Assembly: GCF_008017755.1 (NCBI RefSeq)
Contig: NZ_VRTS01000004.1
Coordinates: forward strand, 186,001-250,000
From: Alkalisalibacterium limincola
Lineage (GTDB): Bacteria; Pseudomonadota; Gammaproteobacteria; Xanthomonadales; Xanthomonadaceae
Reading direction: 5' to 3'
Length of the DNA stretch: 64,000 nt
Positions 1 through 9,993 of this stretch are shown here, piece by piece; position 1 is the stretch's first letter, and the number at the start of each line of letters is the position of its first letter. The notes below the pieces were generated by a model. That model ran no database searches. It was not told where the DNA came from and worked only from the letters and a program-made list of their open reading frames with translations. A program made the translations under genes and the position numbers.

Positions 1-438
1 GAAGAAGCCCCGGCGCCGACTCCGCCGCCGCCGGCTACGACCACCCCCACTGCCCCGACCGACGGCCGTTTCCAGCCGTCCGATCTGGATTCCGACTCCT
101 GCCTGCGCCAGCGCGTGGTCTACTTCGATTTCGACCGCGACAACGTGCGCTCGGAGTTCCAGCAGATCATGAACTGCCACGCCAAGTACCTGCGTGACCG
201 TTCCTCGGCCCGCATCACCCTGGAAGGCCACACCGACGAGCGTGGCAGCCGCGAGTACAACCTCGGCCTGGGCGAGCGTCGTTCCAACTCGGTGCGTGAC
301 GCGCTGCAGGCTGCCGGCGGCAGCGCTGGCCAGCTGACCACCGTGAGCTACGGTGAAGAGCGTCCGACCTGCACCCAGTCGGCCGAGAGCTGCTGGTCGC
401 AGAACCGTCGCGTCGAGATCATCTACACCGCCCGTTGA
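1..438 (+). CDS. pal: Peptidoglycan-associated lipoprotein Pal (5' end outside window)
   Basis: Pal is the outer-membrane lipoprotein of the Tol-Pal system. It binds meso-diaminopimelate in peptidoglycan and helps outer-membrane constriction at division. The frame is open from base 1, so the lipoprotein signal peptide lies upstream of the window. The visible part starts with a Pro/Ala/Thr-rich linker, followed by a complete OmpA-C domain with VYFDFDRDNVR and the peptidoglycan-binding signature GHTDERGSREYNLGLGERR, ending RVEIIYTAR. Its TGA overlaps the ATG of the next gene (TGATG), which fits the tolB-pal-cpoB operon order. Identification is very secure; only the N-terminus is missing. Confidence 0.96.
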   Translation, partial: EEAPAPTPPPPATTTPTAPTDGRFQPSDLDSDSCLRQRVVYFDFDRDNVRSEFQQIMNCHAKYLRDRSSARITLEGHTDERGSREYNLGLGERRSNSVRDALQAAGGSAGQLTTVSYGEERPTCTQSAESCWSQNRRVEIIYTAR

Positions 439-1292
439 TGATACGTATCGGCGTAGTCAACGCCGTGGTCGTAGCGGTGGCCCTCGTGGCCACCGCTCCG
501 GTCCAGGCGCAAAGGGCCACGCTCGCTGAGCGTGTGGCGCAACTCGAGCAGCAGGCCAACCAGCCTGGCGATCGCCAGCAGGCGCTCGAAACGCTCAACC
601 GAATCAATGAGTTGCAGGCCGAGCTCGCGATGATGCGCGGACAGGTCGAGCAACTGCAGTTCGAGCTGCAGGAAATGCAGCGTCGCAATCGCGACCAGTA
701 CATCGACCTCGACAGCCGCATCGAACGCCTGCAGGGCGGCGTGCCGTCCGCTGGTGGAATGGGCGCGCAGGAGGGTGGGGACGAGCTGCCGATGGAAGCG
801 CCCGCACTGGGCCGTCCGTCCCAGGCGCCGTCGCCACAGGTTGGCAGGCAAGTGGACATCGCAGGCGAGGAAACCGACCTGGGCGCCGCTCCGGCGGGCG
901 ACCCGGCCGATGAACGCGCCGCCTACGAGGCCGGTTTCGATGCGCTCAAGGACGGCCGCTACGCGGAGTCCGCCCGGCGCTTCCAGTCCTTCATCGAGGC
1001 CTACCCGGACGGACAGTACGCGTCCAATGCCTGGTATTGGCTGGGCGAGAGCTACTACGTCACGCAGAACTTCGAACTGGCCATGGAGGCTTTCGAGTCG
1101 CTGCTGCGGCGCCATCCCGATTCGGCCAAGGCCCCCGATGCGTTGCTGAAGCTTGGCTATTGCCAGTACGAGCTTCGCGACTTCGACGCGGCCCAGGCCA
1201 CGCTCAACCAGGTCGTCCAGCGCTACCCGGACACCACCGTGGCCCGCCTGGCCCAGGGCCGGTTGCGCGCGCTGATGCTGGAAAACCGCTGA
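438..1292 (+). CDS. cpoB: Cell division coordinator CpoB (YbgF)
   Basis: CpoB is a periplasmic TolA-binding protein that coordinates PBP1B activity with Tol-dependent outer-membrane constriction. The ATG at 438 is chosen over TTG 435 because it overlaps the pal stop and opens a clean signal peptide (residues 1-24, cleavage after PVQA). A Gln/Glu-rich coiled coil (about residues 25-100, trimerisation region) follows, then a Pro/Gly-rich linker. The C-terminal half carries three TPR units, the first starting near AAYEAGFDALKDGRYAESA. The length of 284 aa is slightly above the E. coli protein (263). It is last in the tol-pal operon, and its partner PBP1B is encoded about 15 kb downstream. Confidence 0.94.
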   Translation: MIRIGVVNAVVVAVALVATAPVQAQRATLAERVAQLEQQANQPGDRQQALETLNRINELQAELAMMRGQVEQLQFELQEMQRRNRDQYIDLDSRIERLQGGVPSAGGMGAQEGGDELPMEAPALGRPSQAPSPQVGRQVDIAGEETDLGAAPAGDPADERAAYEAGFDALKDGRYAESARRFQSFIEAYPDGQYASNAWYWLGESYYVTQNFELAMEAFESLLRRHPDSAKAPDALLKLGYCQYELRDFDAAQATLNQVVQRYPDTTVARLAQGRLRALMLENR

Positions 1293-1364
1293 GGCGGTAG
1301 ACACCGATACCGCGCCGGCCCACGGGGCCGGCATGCGCCCCCGGGGCGCAAGCCGGAAGCCGCC

Positions 1365-2051
1365 ATGGCCACTGACATCGACACCGCCCCCGAAGCCGAA
1401 GCCGACGCCTCGTCGCGCCTGAAGCTGACCGAGATCTTCCTGTCGCTGCAGGGCGAGGCCCGCGACGCAGGCTGGCCCACCGTGTTCGTGCGCCTGACCG
1501 GCTGCCCCTTGCGCTGCGTCTACTGCGACACGGCCTATGCCTTCCACGGCGGGCAGTGGTGGGACATCGACGCGATATTGGAAGAGGTGGCCCGCCATGG
1601 CGCGCGCCACGTGTGCGTGACCGGCGGCGAGCCCCTGGCGCAGAAGCGCTGTGCGGTGCTGCTGCGTCGCCTCTGCGATGCCGGCTACGTCGTTTCGCTG
1701 GAAACCTCGGGTGCACTCGACATCTCCGTCGCCGACACCCGCGTGAGTCGCATCGTCGACCTCAAGACCCCCGATTCCGGGGAGTGCGAACGCAACCTGT
1801 GGGACAACCTGGCCCAGCTGACCGCGCACGACCAGGTCAAGTTCGTCATCTGCAGCCGCCAGGATTACGAATGGGCCGTACAGCAGGTGCGCGAGCGCGG
1901 CCTGGATCGGCTGTGCACGGTCTGGTTCTCGCCCAGCTTCGCGCAGGTCGCCCCGCGCGAGCTGGCCGACTGGATCCTGGCCGACCATCTGCCGGTGCGC
2001 TTCCAGGTGCAGCTGCACAAGCAGCTGTGGGGCGACGAGCCGGGCCGCTGA
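1365..2051 (+). CDS. queE: 7-carboxy-7-deazaguanine synthase QueE
   Basis: Radical-SAM enzyme converting 6-carboxytetrahydropterin to 7-carboxy-7-deazaguanine in the queuosine/preQ0 pathway. The [4Fe-4S]/SAM cluster motif is plain at about residues 47-54 (GCPLRCVYCDTAYAF, CX3CX2C), followed by the VTGGEPL motif. The start ATG at 1365 has GGAAG 6-10 bases upstream. The length of 228 aa is normal. The ends match the QueE family (EIFLSLQGEA near the N-terminus, FQVQLHKQLWGDEPGR at the C-terminus). queC follows after 21 bases, so the two probably form one transcript. The 72-base gap before it holds two GC-rich inverted repeats without a T-run. Confidence 0.96.
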   Translation: MATDIDTAPEAEADASSRLKLTEIFLSLQGEARDAGWPTVFVRLTGCPLRCVYCDTAYAFHGGQWWDIDAILEEVARHGARHVCVTGGEPLAQKRCAVLLRRLCDAGYVVSLETSGALDISVADTRVSRIVDLKTPDSGECERNLWDNLAQLTAHDQVKFVICSRQDYEWAVQQVRERGLDRLCTVWFSPSFAQVAPRELADWILADHLPVRFQVQLHKQLWGDEPGR

Positions 2052-2072
2052 GCGCGGCGATTGGACGATTCG

Positions 2073-2748
2073 ATGGAGCATCGCGTGGACAAGGCAGTGG
2101 TACTGGTCTCCGGCGGCATGGATTCGGCCGTCGTGCTGGCGATGGCCCGTGAGCGGGGCTTCCAATGCCATGCGCTCAGCGTGGCCTACGGCCAGCGCCA
2201 CACCTCGGAACTGGCAGCGGCGGCCCGCGTGGCCAAGGCCCAGGGCGCGATCCAGCACAAGACCGTCACCGTCGACCTGCGCTCGATTGGCGGCTCGGCG
2301 CTGACGGCCGACATCGATGTCCCCGAGAACGGAGGCGACGGCATTCCGGTGACCTACGTGCCTGCACGCAACACGATCATGCTGTCGATCGCGCTGGGCT
2401 GGGCAGAGGTGCTGGGCGCCAACGAGATCTTCTGCGGCGTCAATGCGGTGGACTACTCCGGTTATCCCGACTGCCGCCGCCTTCGTCGACGCGTTCGAAC
2501 GGCTGGCCAACGTGGCGACAAAGGCCGGCGTGGAAGGCGCGGGCCTGCGCATCCGCGCGCCGCTGCAGTATCTGTCCAAGGCCGACATCGCACGCGAGGG
2601 CATGCGCCTGGGCGTGGACTTCGCGCAGACCGTGTCGTGCTACCAGGCCGACGCCGACGGCCTGGCCTGCGGCCATTGCGATGCCTGCCGCCTGCGCGCC
2701 GATGGTTTCGCTGCGGCCGGGCTGCCCGATCCGACGCGTTACCGCTGA
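2073..2748 (+). CDS. queC: 7-cyano-7-deazaguanine synthase QueC (frame broken near 2472-2481)
   Basis: QueC is the ATP-dependent enzyme making preQ0 from 7-carboxy-7-deazaguanine. The N-terminal part has the PP-loop [11 protein letters not shown] and runs in frame to [14 protein letters not shown]. The family then continues two frame positions away as [17 protein letters not shown], and the zinc site (SCYQAD...CGHCDAC) lies in that second frame, ending at 2748. The shift equals two lost (or one gained) bases inside the short CGCCGCC tract. Adding two bases gives DCRPAFV-like sequence as in other QueC proteins and a 225 aa product (E. coli 231). The start could be ATG 2073 or GTG 2085. As written, translation would end at 2957 with a wrong tail. 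Confidence 0.9.
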
Positions 2749-2773
2749 CGTCGCGCCGACCATGCGGTAGAAT
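2745..2773 (+). promoter_or_regulatory. Sigma70-type promoter for tRNA-Lys
   Basis: A -35-like CTGACG (2745-2750) lies 17 bases from a -10-like TAGAAT (2768-2773), 13 bases before the first tRNA base. The region between -10 and start is GC-rich (GCGCGCCC), typical of stringently controlled stable-RNA promoters. The -35 overlaps the queC stop codon. Inference from sequence match only. Confidence 0.55.
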
Positions 2774-2786
2774 GCGCGCCCTGCGT

Positions 2787-2862
2787 GGGCCGTTAGCTCA
2801 GTTGGTAGAGCATCGGACTTTTAATCCGCTGGTCGATGGTTCGAATCCATCACGGCCCACCA
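2787..2862 (+). tRNA. tRNA-Lys (UUU anticodon)
   Basis: 76-base cloverleaf with encoded CCA. The acceptor stem GGGCCGT pairs with ACGGCCC, the D-arm contains AGCTCAGTTGGTAGAGC, the anticodon loop is CTTTTAA (anticodon TTT) and the T-arm is GGTTCGAATCC. It has its own promoter upstream and a terminator hairpin 11 bases downstream, so it is likely a single-tRNA unit. Queuosine modifies GUN anticodons, so the position next to queE/queC does not imply that this tRNA is a Q substrate. Confidence 0.98.
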
Positions 2863-2873
2863 CTCAAGATTCC

Positions 2874-2902
2874 ACACCGCGCCCCTGCGCGGTGTCTTCG
2901 TT

Positions 2903-2903
<1 letters not shown>
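2874..2903 (+). terminator. Rho-independent terminator after tRNA-Lys
   Basis: Perfect 8-bp stem ACACCGCG / CGCGGTGT with a 6-base loop, followed by CTTCGTTT. It sits between tRNA-Lys and the convergent recQ stop, so it may act on both transcripts. Confidence 0.65.
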
Positions 2904-4722
<1,819 letters not shown>

Positions 4723-4805
4723 GGAGCAAGGGTAGCAGAGGGGTGTCTCGCAGCCACCGGAGATGGCGTGGCTCCAGGGTCGGCAATCTGCGCCGCGACA
4801 GCTGC

Positions 4806-4832
4806 GAAAAAGGCGCGCCTCCCGGCGCGCCC
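4806..4832 (-). terminator. Rho-independent terminator after dps
   Basis: On the minus strand, GGCGCGCC-loop-GGCGCGCC forms a strong stem followed by a five-base T run. Each arm is itself the self-complementary 8-mer GGCGCGCC. It lies 30 bases beyond the dps stop codon. Confidence 0.75.
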
Positions 4833-4862
4833 TTCACATCGGCTGACGGTCTCCCGCGCGAC

Positions 4863-5339
4863 TCACTCCAGCAGCGAACGCAGCATCCACGCGTACTTCT
4901 CGTGGGTCTGGAGCCTTTGGGTCAAGAGGTCGACGCTGGGGTCGTCGCTGGCCTCGTCGGCGGTCTTGAGCACGCCGCGCGCGGTGCGGCACACCGCCTC
5001 GTTGCCCACCACCAGCTGGCGCACCATCTCCTTCCACTCCGGCGCCTCCGGCACGCCCGGCTCCTCCTTGATCGAGCTGAGCTTGACGAACTGCGCGTAG
5101 GAGCCCGGCGCGTTGAAGCCCAGCGCGCGGATGCGCTCGGCGATCTCGTCCAGCGCGGTCCACTGCTCGGTGTACTGCGTCTCGAACATCGTGTGCAGCG
5201 TGTTGAACATCGGACCGGTGACGTTCCAGTGGAAGTTGTGGGTCTTCAGGTACAGCGTGTAGCTGTCGGCCAGGAAATGCGACAGGCCGTCGGCGATCTT
5301 CTTGCGATCCTTCTCCTTGATGCCTATATCGATCTTCAT
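4863..5339 (-). CDS. dps: Dps/ferritin-like DNA-protection protein
   Basis: Dps-family mini-ferritin: a dodecameric iron-oxidising protein that stores iron and protects DNA from peroxide. The 158 aa product shows the family core [17 protein letters not shown] with the ferroxidase His and, 12-16 residues on, the [19 protein letters not shown] acidic residues. It is followed by the helical C-terminus ending [14 protein letters not shown] ribosome site AAGGAG is 5 bases before the ATG. The gene is divergent from hrpA across about 100 bases that contain an ATAG-N7-CTAT palindrome resembling an OxyR site. It has its own terminator, so it is likely monocistronic. The N-terminus is short, without a Lys-rich DNA-binding tail. 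Confidence 0.93.
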   Translation of the reverse strand: MKIDIGIKEKDRKKIADGLSHFLADSYTLYLKTHNFHWNVTGPMFNTLHTMFETQYTEQWTALDEIAERIRALGFNAPGSYAQFVKLSSIKEEPGVPEAPEWKEMVRQLVVGNEAVCRTARGVLKTADEASDDPSVDLLTQRLQTHEKYAWMLRSLLE

Positions 5340-5427
5340 CGCGCGCTCCTTGTGTGCGGTGGTTGTCTATACCTATAAGCTACGCCTCCCCCTTGATCGT
5401 GTGAAATGGAGCTTTTCGCTCGCTGCG

Positions 5428-5442
5428 ATAGCTTTTGTCTAT
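5428..5442. promoter_or_regulatory. ATAG-N7-CTAT palindrome (OxyR-like) between dps and hrpA
   Basis: The 15-base ATAGCTTTTGTCTAT matches the outer ATAG...CTAT arms of an OxyR half-site and one inner position. It lies about 90-100 bases upstream of the dps start and overlaps the hrpA ATG (5441). OxyR control of dps is well known in proteobacteria; binding here is inference from one half-site. Confidence 0.35.
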
Positions 5443-8400
5443 GACCGAGTCCCCCGTCCCGCCGCCGTCCGATGCACCCGGTGATCCGGTCGACCGGGCG
5501 CTGAGCCGTGACCGCGGCCGCCTGATCGGGATGCGCACGCGAGCGCGCCGCGAACCGGAGAAGCGCGAGGCGTTCGAGGCGGCCCTGGCGCGCTCGATCA
5601 CCGCGCGCGAGCAGCGTGCCGCGCGCGCACCGACCCCCACGCTGGACGAGTCGCTGCCGGTGGCGCGGGAAGCCGACGCGATCATCGAACTGATCCGCAA
5701 GCACCCCGTGGTCGTCCTGGCCGGCGAGACCGGCTCGGGCAAGACCACCCAGCTGCCGAAGCTGTGCCTGGCCGCCGGACGCGGCAGTGCCGGTCTGATC
5801 GGCTGCACCCAGCCGCGCCGCATCGCCGCGCGCTCGGTCGCCCGGCGCGTGGCCGAGGAGCTGGGCGTGGAACTGGGTGGTCCGGTCGGCTACCAGGTTC
5901 GATTCACCGAGGCGGTCGGCGCCGACAGCCACATCAAGTTCATGACCGACGGCATCCTGTTGGCCGAGATCCAGTCCGACCGCTGGCTGTCGGCCTACGA
6001 CACGATCATCGTCGACGAGGCGCACGAGCGCAGCCTCAACATCGATTTCCTGCTGGGCTATCTCAAGACGCTGGTGCAAAAGCGCCGCGACCTCAAGATC
6101 ATCATCACCTCGGCGACGATCGACACCGAGCGCTTCGCCAGGCACTTCGCCGATGCGCCTATCGTGTCGGTCGAGGGTCGCAGCCATCCGGTCGAGGTGC
6201 GTTACCGGCCGCTGGAAGGCGAGGGCGAGGACGAAGGCGAGCGCACGGTCAATGATGCGATCGTGGCGGCTGCCGACGAGATCACCCGCGAGGATCCGCG
6301 TGGCGACATCCTGGTGTTCCTGCCCGGCGAGCGCGAGATCCGCGACGCCCACCAGGCGCTGGAACGGCGCAAGTACCGCCACACCGAGGTGCTGCCGCTC
6401 TACGCCCGCCTGAGTGCACGCGACCAGGACCGCGTGTTCAAGCCCGGCGGCAAGCGCCGCATCGTGCTGGCCACCAATGTCGCCGAGACCTCGCTGACCG
6501 TGCCGGGCATCCGCTACGTCATCGACCCGGGCTTTGCGCGGGTGAAGCGCTACAGCCCGCGGGGCAAGCTCGACAGGCTGCATATCGAACCGATCTCGCA
6601 GGCCAGTGCGAACCAGCGCAAGGGGCGATGCGGGCGCGTCGCCGCCGGCGTGTGCTACCGGCTCTACGGCGAGGCCGATTTCGAATCGCGCCCGGCCTAC
6701 ACCGACCCCGAGATCCTGCGCTCGAGCCTCTCGGGGGTGATCCTGAGGATGCTGTCGCTGGGCCTGGGCCGGGTCGAGGACTTCCCGTTCCTGGAGCCGC
6801 CCGACGGCCGCGCGGTGGCCGACGGCTGGCAGCAGCTGGTCGAGCTCGGCGCGGTGGAATTGGGCAGCGCGCACGGCGACAAGCGGCTCACCACGGTGGG
6901 CCGGCAGATGGCCCGCCTGCCGATCGACCCGAAGCTGGCGCGCATGCTGATCGCGGCGAACCAGCACGGCTGCCTGCGCGAGATGGTGGTGATCGCCAGC
7001 TTCCTGGGCATCCAGGACCCGCGCGAGCGTCCGGCCGACCAGCGCCAGGCCGCCGACACCGCACACGCGGAGTTCCACGACCCGCGCTCGGAGTTCATCG
7101 GCATCCTCAAGCTTTGGGATGCCTATCGCCACGCGCACGAGGATCTGACCCAGTCGAAGCTGCGCGACTGGTGTGGCAGGCATTTCCTCGGATTCCTGCG
7201 CATGCGCGAATGGCGCGAGCTGCACCGGCAACTGCTGCTGGTGTGTCGCGAGCTGGGCTGGCCGGTGGAGGGGCCCAGCCAGATCCCCGTCGACGAGGAG
7301 CCCAAACGGGGACGCAAGCCCGCGGAGGGCACGGACGTGCGCGTGGGCTACGCCTCGCTGCACCGGGCATTGATCACCGGCCTGCGACCCAGGTCGGGCA
7401 CAAGGTCGACAAGTACCTCTACGAAGGCCCGCGTGGCCGCCGATTCCAGCTGTTTCCCGGTTCGTCGCTGTCGAAGCAGCCACCGCCGTGGGTGCTGTGC
7501 GCGACCCTGCTCGACACGCAGAAGGTATGGGGCCTGACCAACGCCCGGATCGAGCCGGAGTGGGCGATCGACGAGTTGGCGCACCTGCTGGCGCGCAAGC
7601 ACTACGACCCGCACTGGTCGCGCGCGCAGGGCCGAGTGCTCGCCTCGGAACAGATCAGCCTGTTCGGACTGGTGCTGGCGCCGAAGCGGCCGGTGCATTA
7701 CGGCTCGATCGCGCCGCTGGAGGCGCGCGAGCTGATGGTGCGCCAGGGCCTGGTGCCGGGCGAGGTCAACGGCCGGCTGCCCTTCGTCGAGCGCAACCTG
7801 GCCACGCTCGAACGCGCGCGCGAGGAGGAGGCCAAGTTGCGACGGGCCGGGCTGGTCGCCGACGAGGACTGGCAGGCAGCCTGGTACCTCGACCGCTTGC
7901 CGGCCGAAGTCAACAGCGCCGTTGGCCTGGAGAAATGGTTCAAGGGTCTGGATGCCAAGACCCGCCAGACGCTGGAATGGTCGCTGGCGGAGCTGCTGCC
8001 GGGCGAGGGAAGCGAAGCCGAGCGCTTCCCCAAATTCATGCTGCTGGGTGAGAAGCGCCTGCGCCTGCACTACCGCTTCGAGCCGGGCACGCCCGACGAC
8101 GGCGTCACCCTGGTGGTGCCGCTGCACCTGCTCAACGCGCTCGATCCGGCGCGACTGTCGTGGCTGGTGCCAGGGCTCGCGCAGGACAAGGCCACGGCGC
8201 TCATCCGCGGCCTGCCCAAGGCGTTGCGACGCAACTTCGTGCCGGCCCCGGATTTCGCGCGTGCCTTCCACGAGGCCTGGCCCACGGCATCGGCCGACCG
8301 CTTCACCGGCGAGCTGGCGCGCTTCCTGTCCAGGGCCACCGGTGCGGCCCTGGCGGCCAGCGAGTTCGACGAGACGCTGCTGGAGCCGCACCTGCGGATG

Positions 8401-9393
8401 AACCTGCGCGTGCTCGACGAGCAGGGACGGGTGCTGGAGGAGTCGCGCGACCTCGACGCGTTGCGTGCGCGCCTGGGTGGTCTCGCGGAGCGGGCATTTG
8501 CAGAGCGCGCCGGCCGCGAGCTGGCCAGCGAGGGCCTGACCACGTTCCCCGATACGCCGGTGCCTCGCACGGTGCCGGGTGCTGCGGGGCTCGAGGCCTA
8601 TCCGGCGCTGGTGGACCAGGGTGAGACGGTGGCGCTGCAGGTGTTCGCCGAGGCCGACAAGGCCCGGCAGGCGCATCAGCGCGGTGTGCGGCGGCTGATG
8701 CGAATCGCGCTGGCCGACCGCGCGAAGCAGGCACGAAAGCAATTGCCGGTGGGGCCGAAGATCGAACTGATGTACGCCTCGGTGCAGGAGTTCTCGATCG
8801 GCGGCGAGCTGGGCGATGGCCTGGGCGCCGACCTGGTCGATGCCGCCCTCAAGGCCGTCCTCGATGGCGACCTGCAGGATGTGCGCTCGCGCGAGGTGTT
8901 CCAGGCGCGATTGCAGGACGCCGGCCGCGGCCTGTTCCGCGAAGCGATGGCGCGGCTGGAGCTGGCCGAGCGGATCCTGGAGGTGTACGCGGAGGTGCGC
9001 ACGAAGCTGGAGCCGGAACTGATGGGATTCGCGCGCGCCAACTACGACGACCTGCAGCAGCAGCTGTCCGGCCTGGTCTACCCGGGCTTCCTGCGCGAAA
9101 CGCCGGCCGAGCGCCTGGCCGAACTGCCACGCTACATCCGCGGCATCGGCCTGCGCGCCGAGCGGATCCCGCGCGATCCGACCCGAGACCAGGCGCGGAT
9201 GCTGGAAATCCAGCCCTTCGTCGACGCCTTGGCCCGGGCGCAGGCCCAGCAAGAGGGCGATGCGGAGGCCTGGGAGCACTTCCGTTGGCAGCTGGAGGAA
9301 CTGCGGGTCTCGCAGTTCGCCCAGGAGCTGGGCACGCGCGAGCCGGTGTCGGTCAAGCGGCTCACGCGCGCCCTGAAGGCGCTGCAGCGCTGA
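5441..9393 (+). CDS. hrpA: ATP-dependent RNA helicase HrpA (frame broken near 7384)
   Basis: HrpA is a DEAH-box RNA helicase of about 1300 aa, linked to mRNA processing and ribosome rescue. The first frame has Walker A LAGETGSGKTTQLPKL, the DEAH box IIVDEAHERSLNIDFLL, SATI and the motif QRKGRCGRVAAGVCYRLY. It runs to SLHRALITGL, and the protein then continues in the -1 frame from TQVGHKVDKYLYEG to SVKRLTRALKALQR. Adding one C in CTGCGACC (CTGCCGACC, giving GLPTQVGHK) restores a 1317 aa protein covering the helicase core, HA2/OB-fold and the long DUF3418 C-terminal region. ATG 5441 is preferred to TTG 5435. Uninterrupted conservation on both sides argues against decay. Confidence 0.92.
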
Positions 9394-9414
9394 GCGGCTG
9401 CAGCGCGTTGGGAC

Positions 9415-9912
9415 TTACTGGATGCGGCGCACGCGCACGCGGGTGTTGTAGCCATCCACGCTGAGGTACCAGGCGCCGAGCATGCCGGAATGGATGCGCA
9501 CCGCCGGGTCTTCGACATTGATGGTCAGGCGAGAGGTCGAGTCGACCGTCTCCCACACCTGGCCGTTGGCGAAACGGATGCGCTGGCCACGCCCCGACCA
9601 GCCGCGGAAGTTGCCCGGGATCGAGGTGATGATGTCTTCGTCGAAACCAGTGCCCTGGCGCAGGCCACGCGTGTCGACCGGCTCGACCGGTGCGGCGGCT
9701 GCGACGCCGGCGGCGCCGTGCGCGCCCATCTGGGTACGCAGCCAGCGATTGAGCGCCTCGAGTTCCTCGGCGCTGAGCTTCTCGAGTCCGGCGGCCCGGA
9801 ACTCGCTGCCGGACATGCGCTCCTCGAGCGAGGAGAACTCCTGGGCGTGGGCGAGGCCCAGCGGCAGCAGCAGGAAGAAGAAGGCGAGCAGGGCGCGGGG
9901 TATCGAACGCAT
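9415..9912 (-). CDS. Secreted hypothetical protein
   Basis: 165 aa protein that I do not recognise by name. It has a clean Sec signal peptide (residues 1-23, cleavage after GLAHA). A short helical segment follows, rich in Glu/Leu (SAEELEALNRWLRTQM), then a small Gly/Ala linker. The C-terminal half (about residues 80-165) looks like a compact beta domain (GWSGRGQRIRFANGQVWETV, then RLTINVEDPAVRIHSGMLG). The phrase NGQVWE recurs in small periplasmic proteins of Xanthomonadaceae. It is convergent with hrpA and divergent from relA. It is probably periplasmic, with no function inferred. Confidence 0.8.
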   Translation of the reverse strand: MRSIPRALLAFFFLLLPLGLAHAQEFSSLEERMSGSEFRAAGLEKLSAEELEALNRWLRTQMGAHGAAGVAAAAPVEPVDTRGLRQGTGFDEDIITSIPGNFRGWSGRGQRIRFANGQVWETVDSTSRLTINVEDPAVRIHSGMLGAWYLSVDGYNTRVRVRRIQ

Positions 9913-9993
9913 CAGGGCATTTCCATTGGGCGATTTCGCGTTAGTGTAAACCCAGCACGTTCCCGGTTTTACCCGCCCCCTGCGATCCGCCCG

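Noticed and set aside
423-2603. 726-residue open frame on the minus strand opposite cpoB and queE
   Set aside because: It is antisense to well-identified genes and has no recognisable domain. The extreme GC3 of this genome keeps such frames open; similar shadows occur at 16138-18852 and 34004-36919.
2787-2862. tRNA-Lys as target of the adjacent queuosine genes
   Set aside because: Queuosine is placed at position 34 of GUN anticodons (Tyr, His, Asn, Asp); this tRNA has UUU.
9378-9405. Hairpin at the hrpA end as a terminator
   Set aside because: An inverted repeat CGCTGCAGC/GCTGCAGCG is present but lies across the stop codon and has no T-run.
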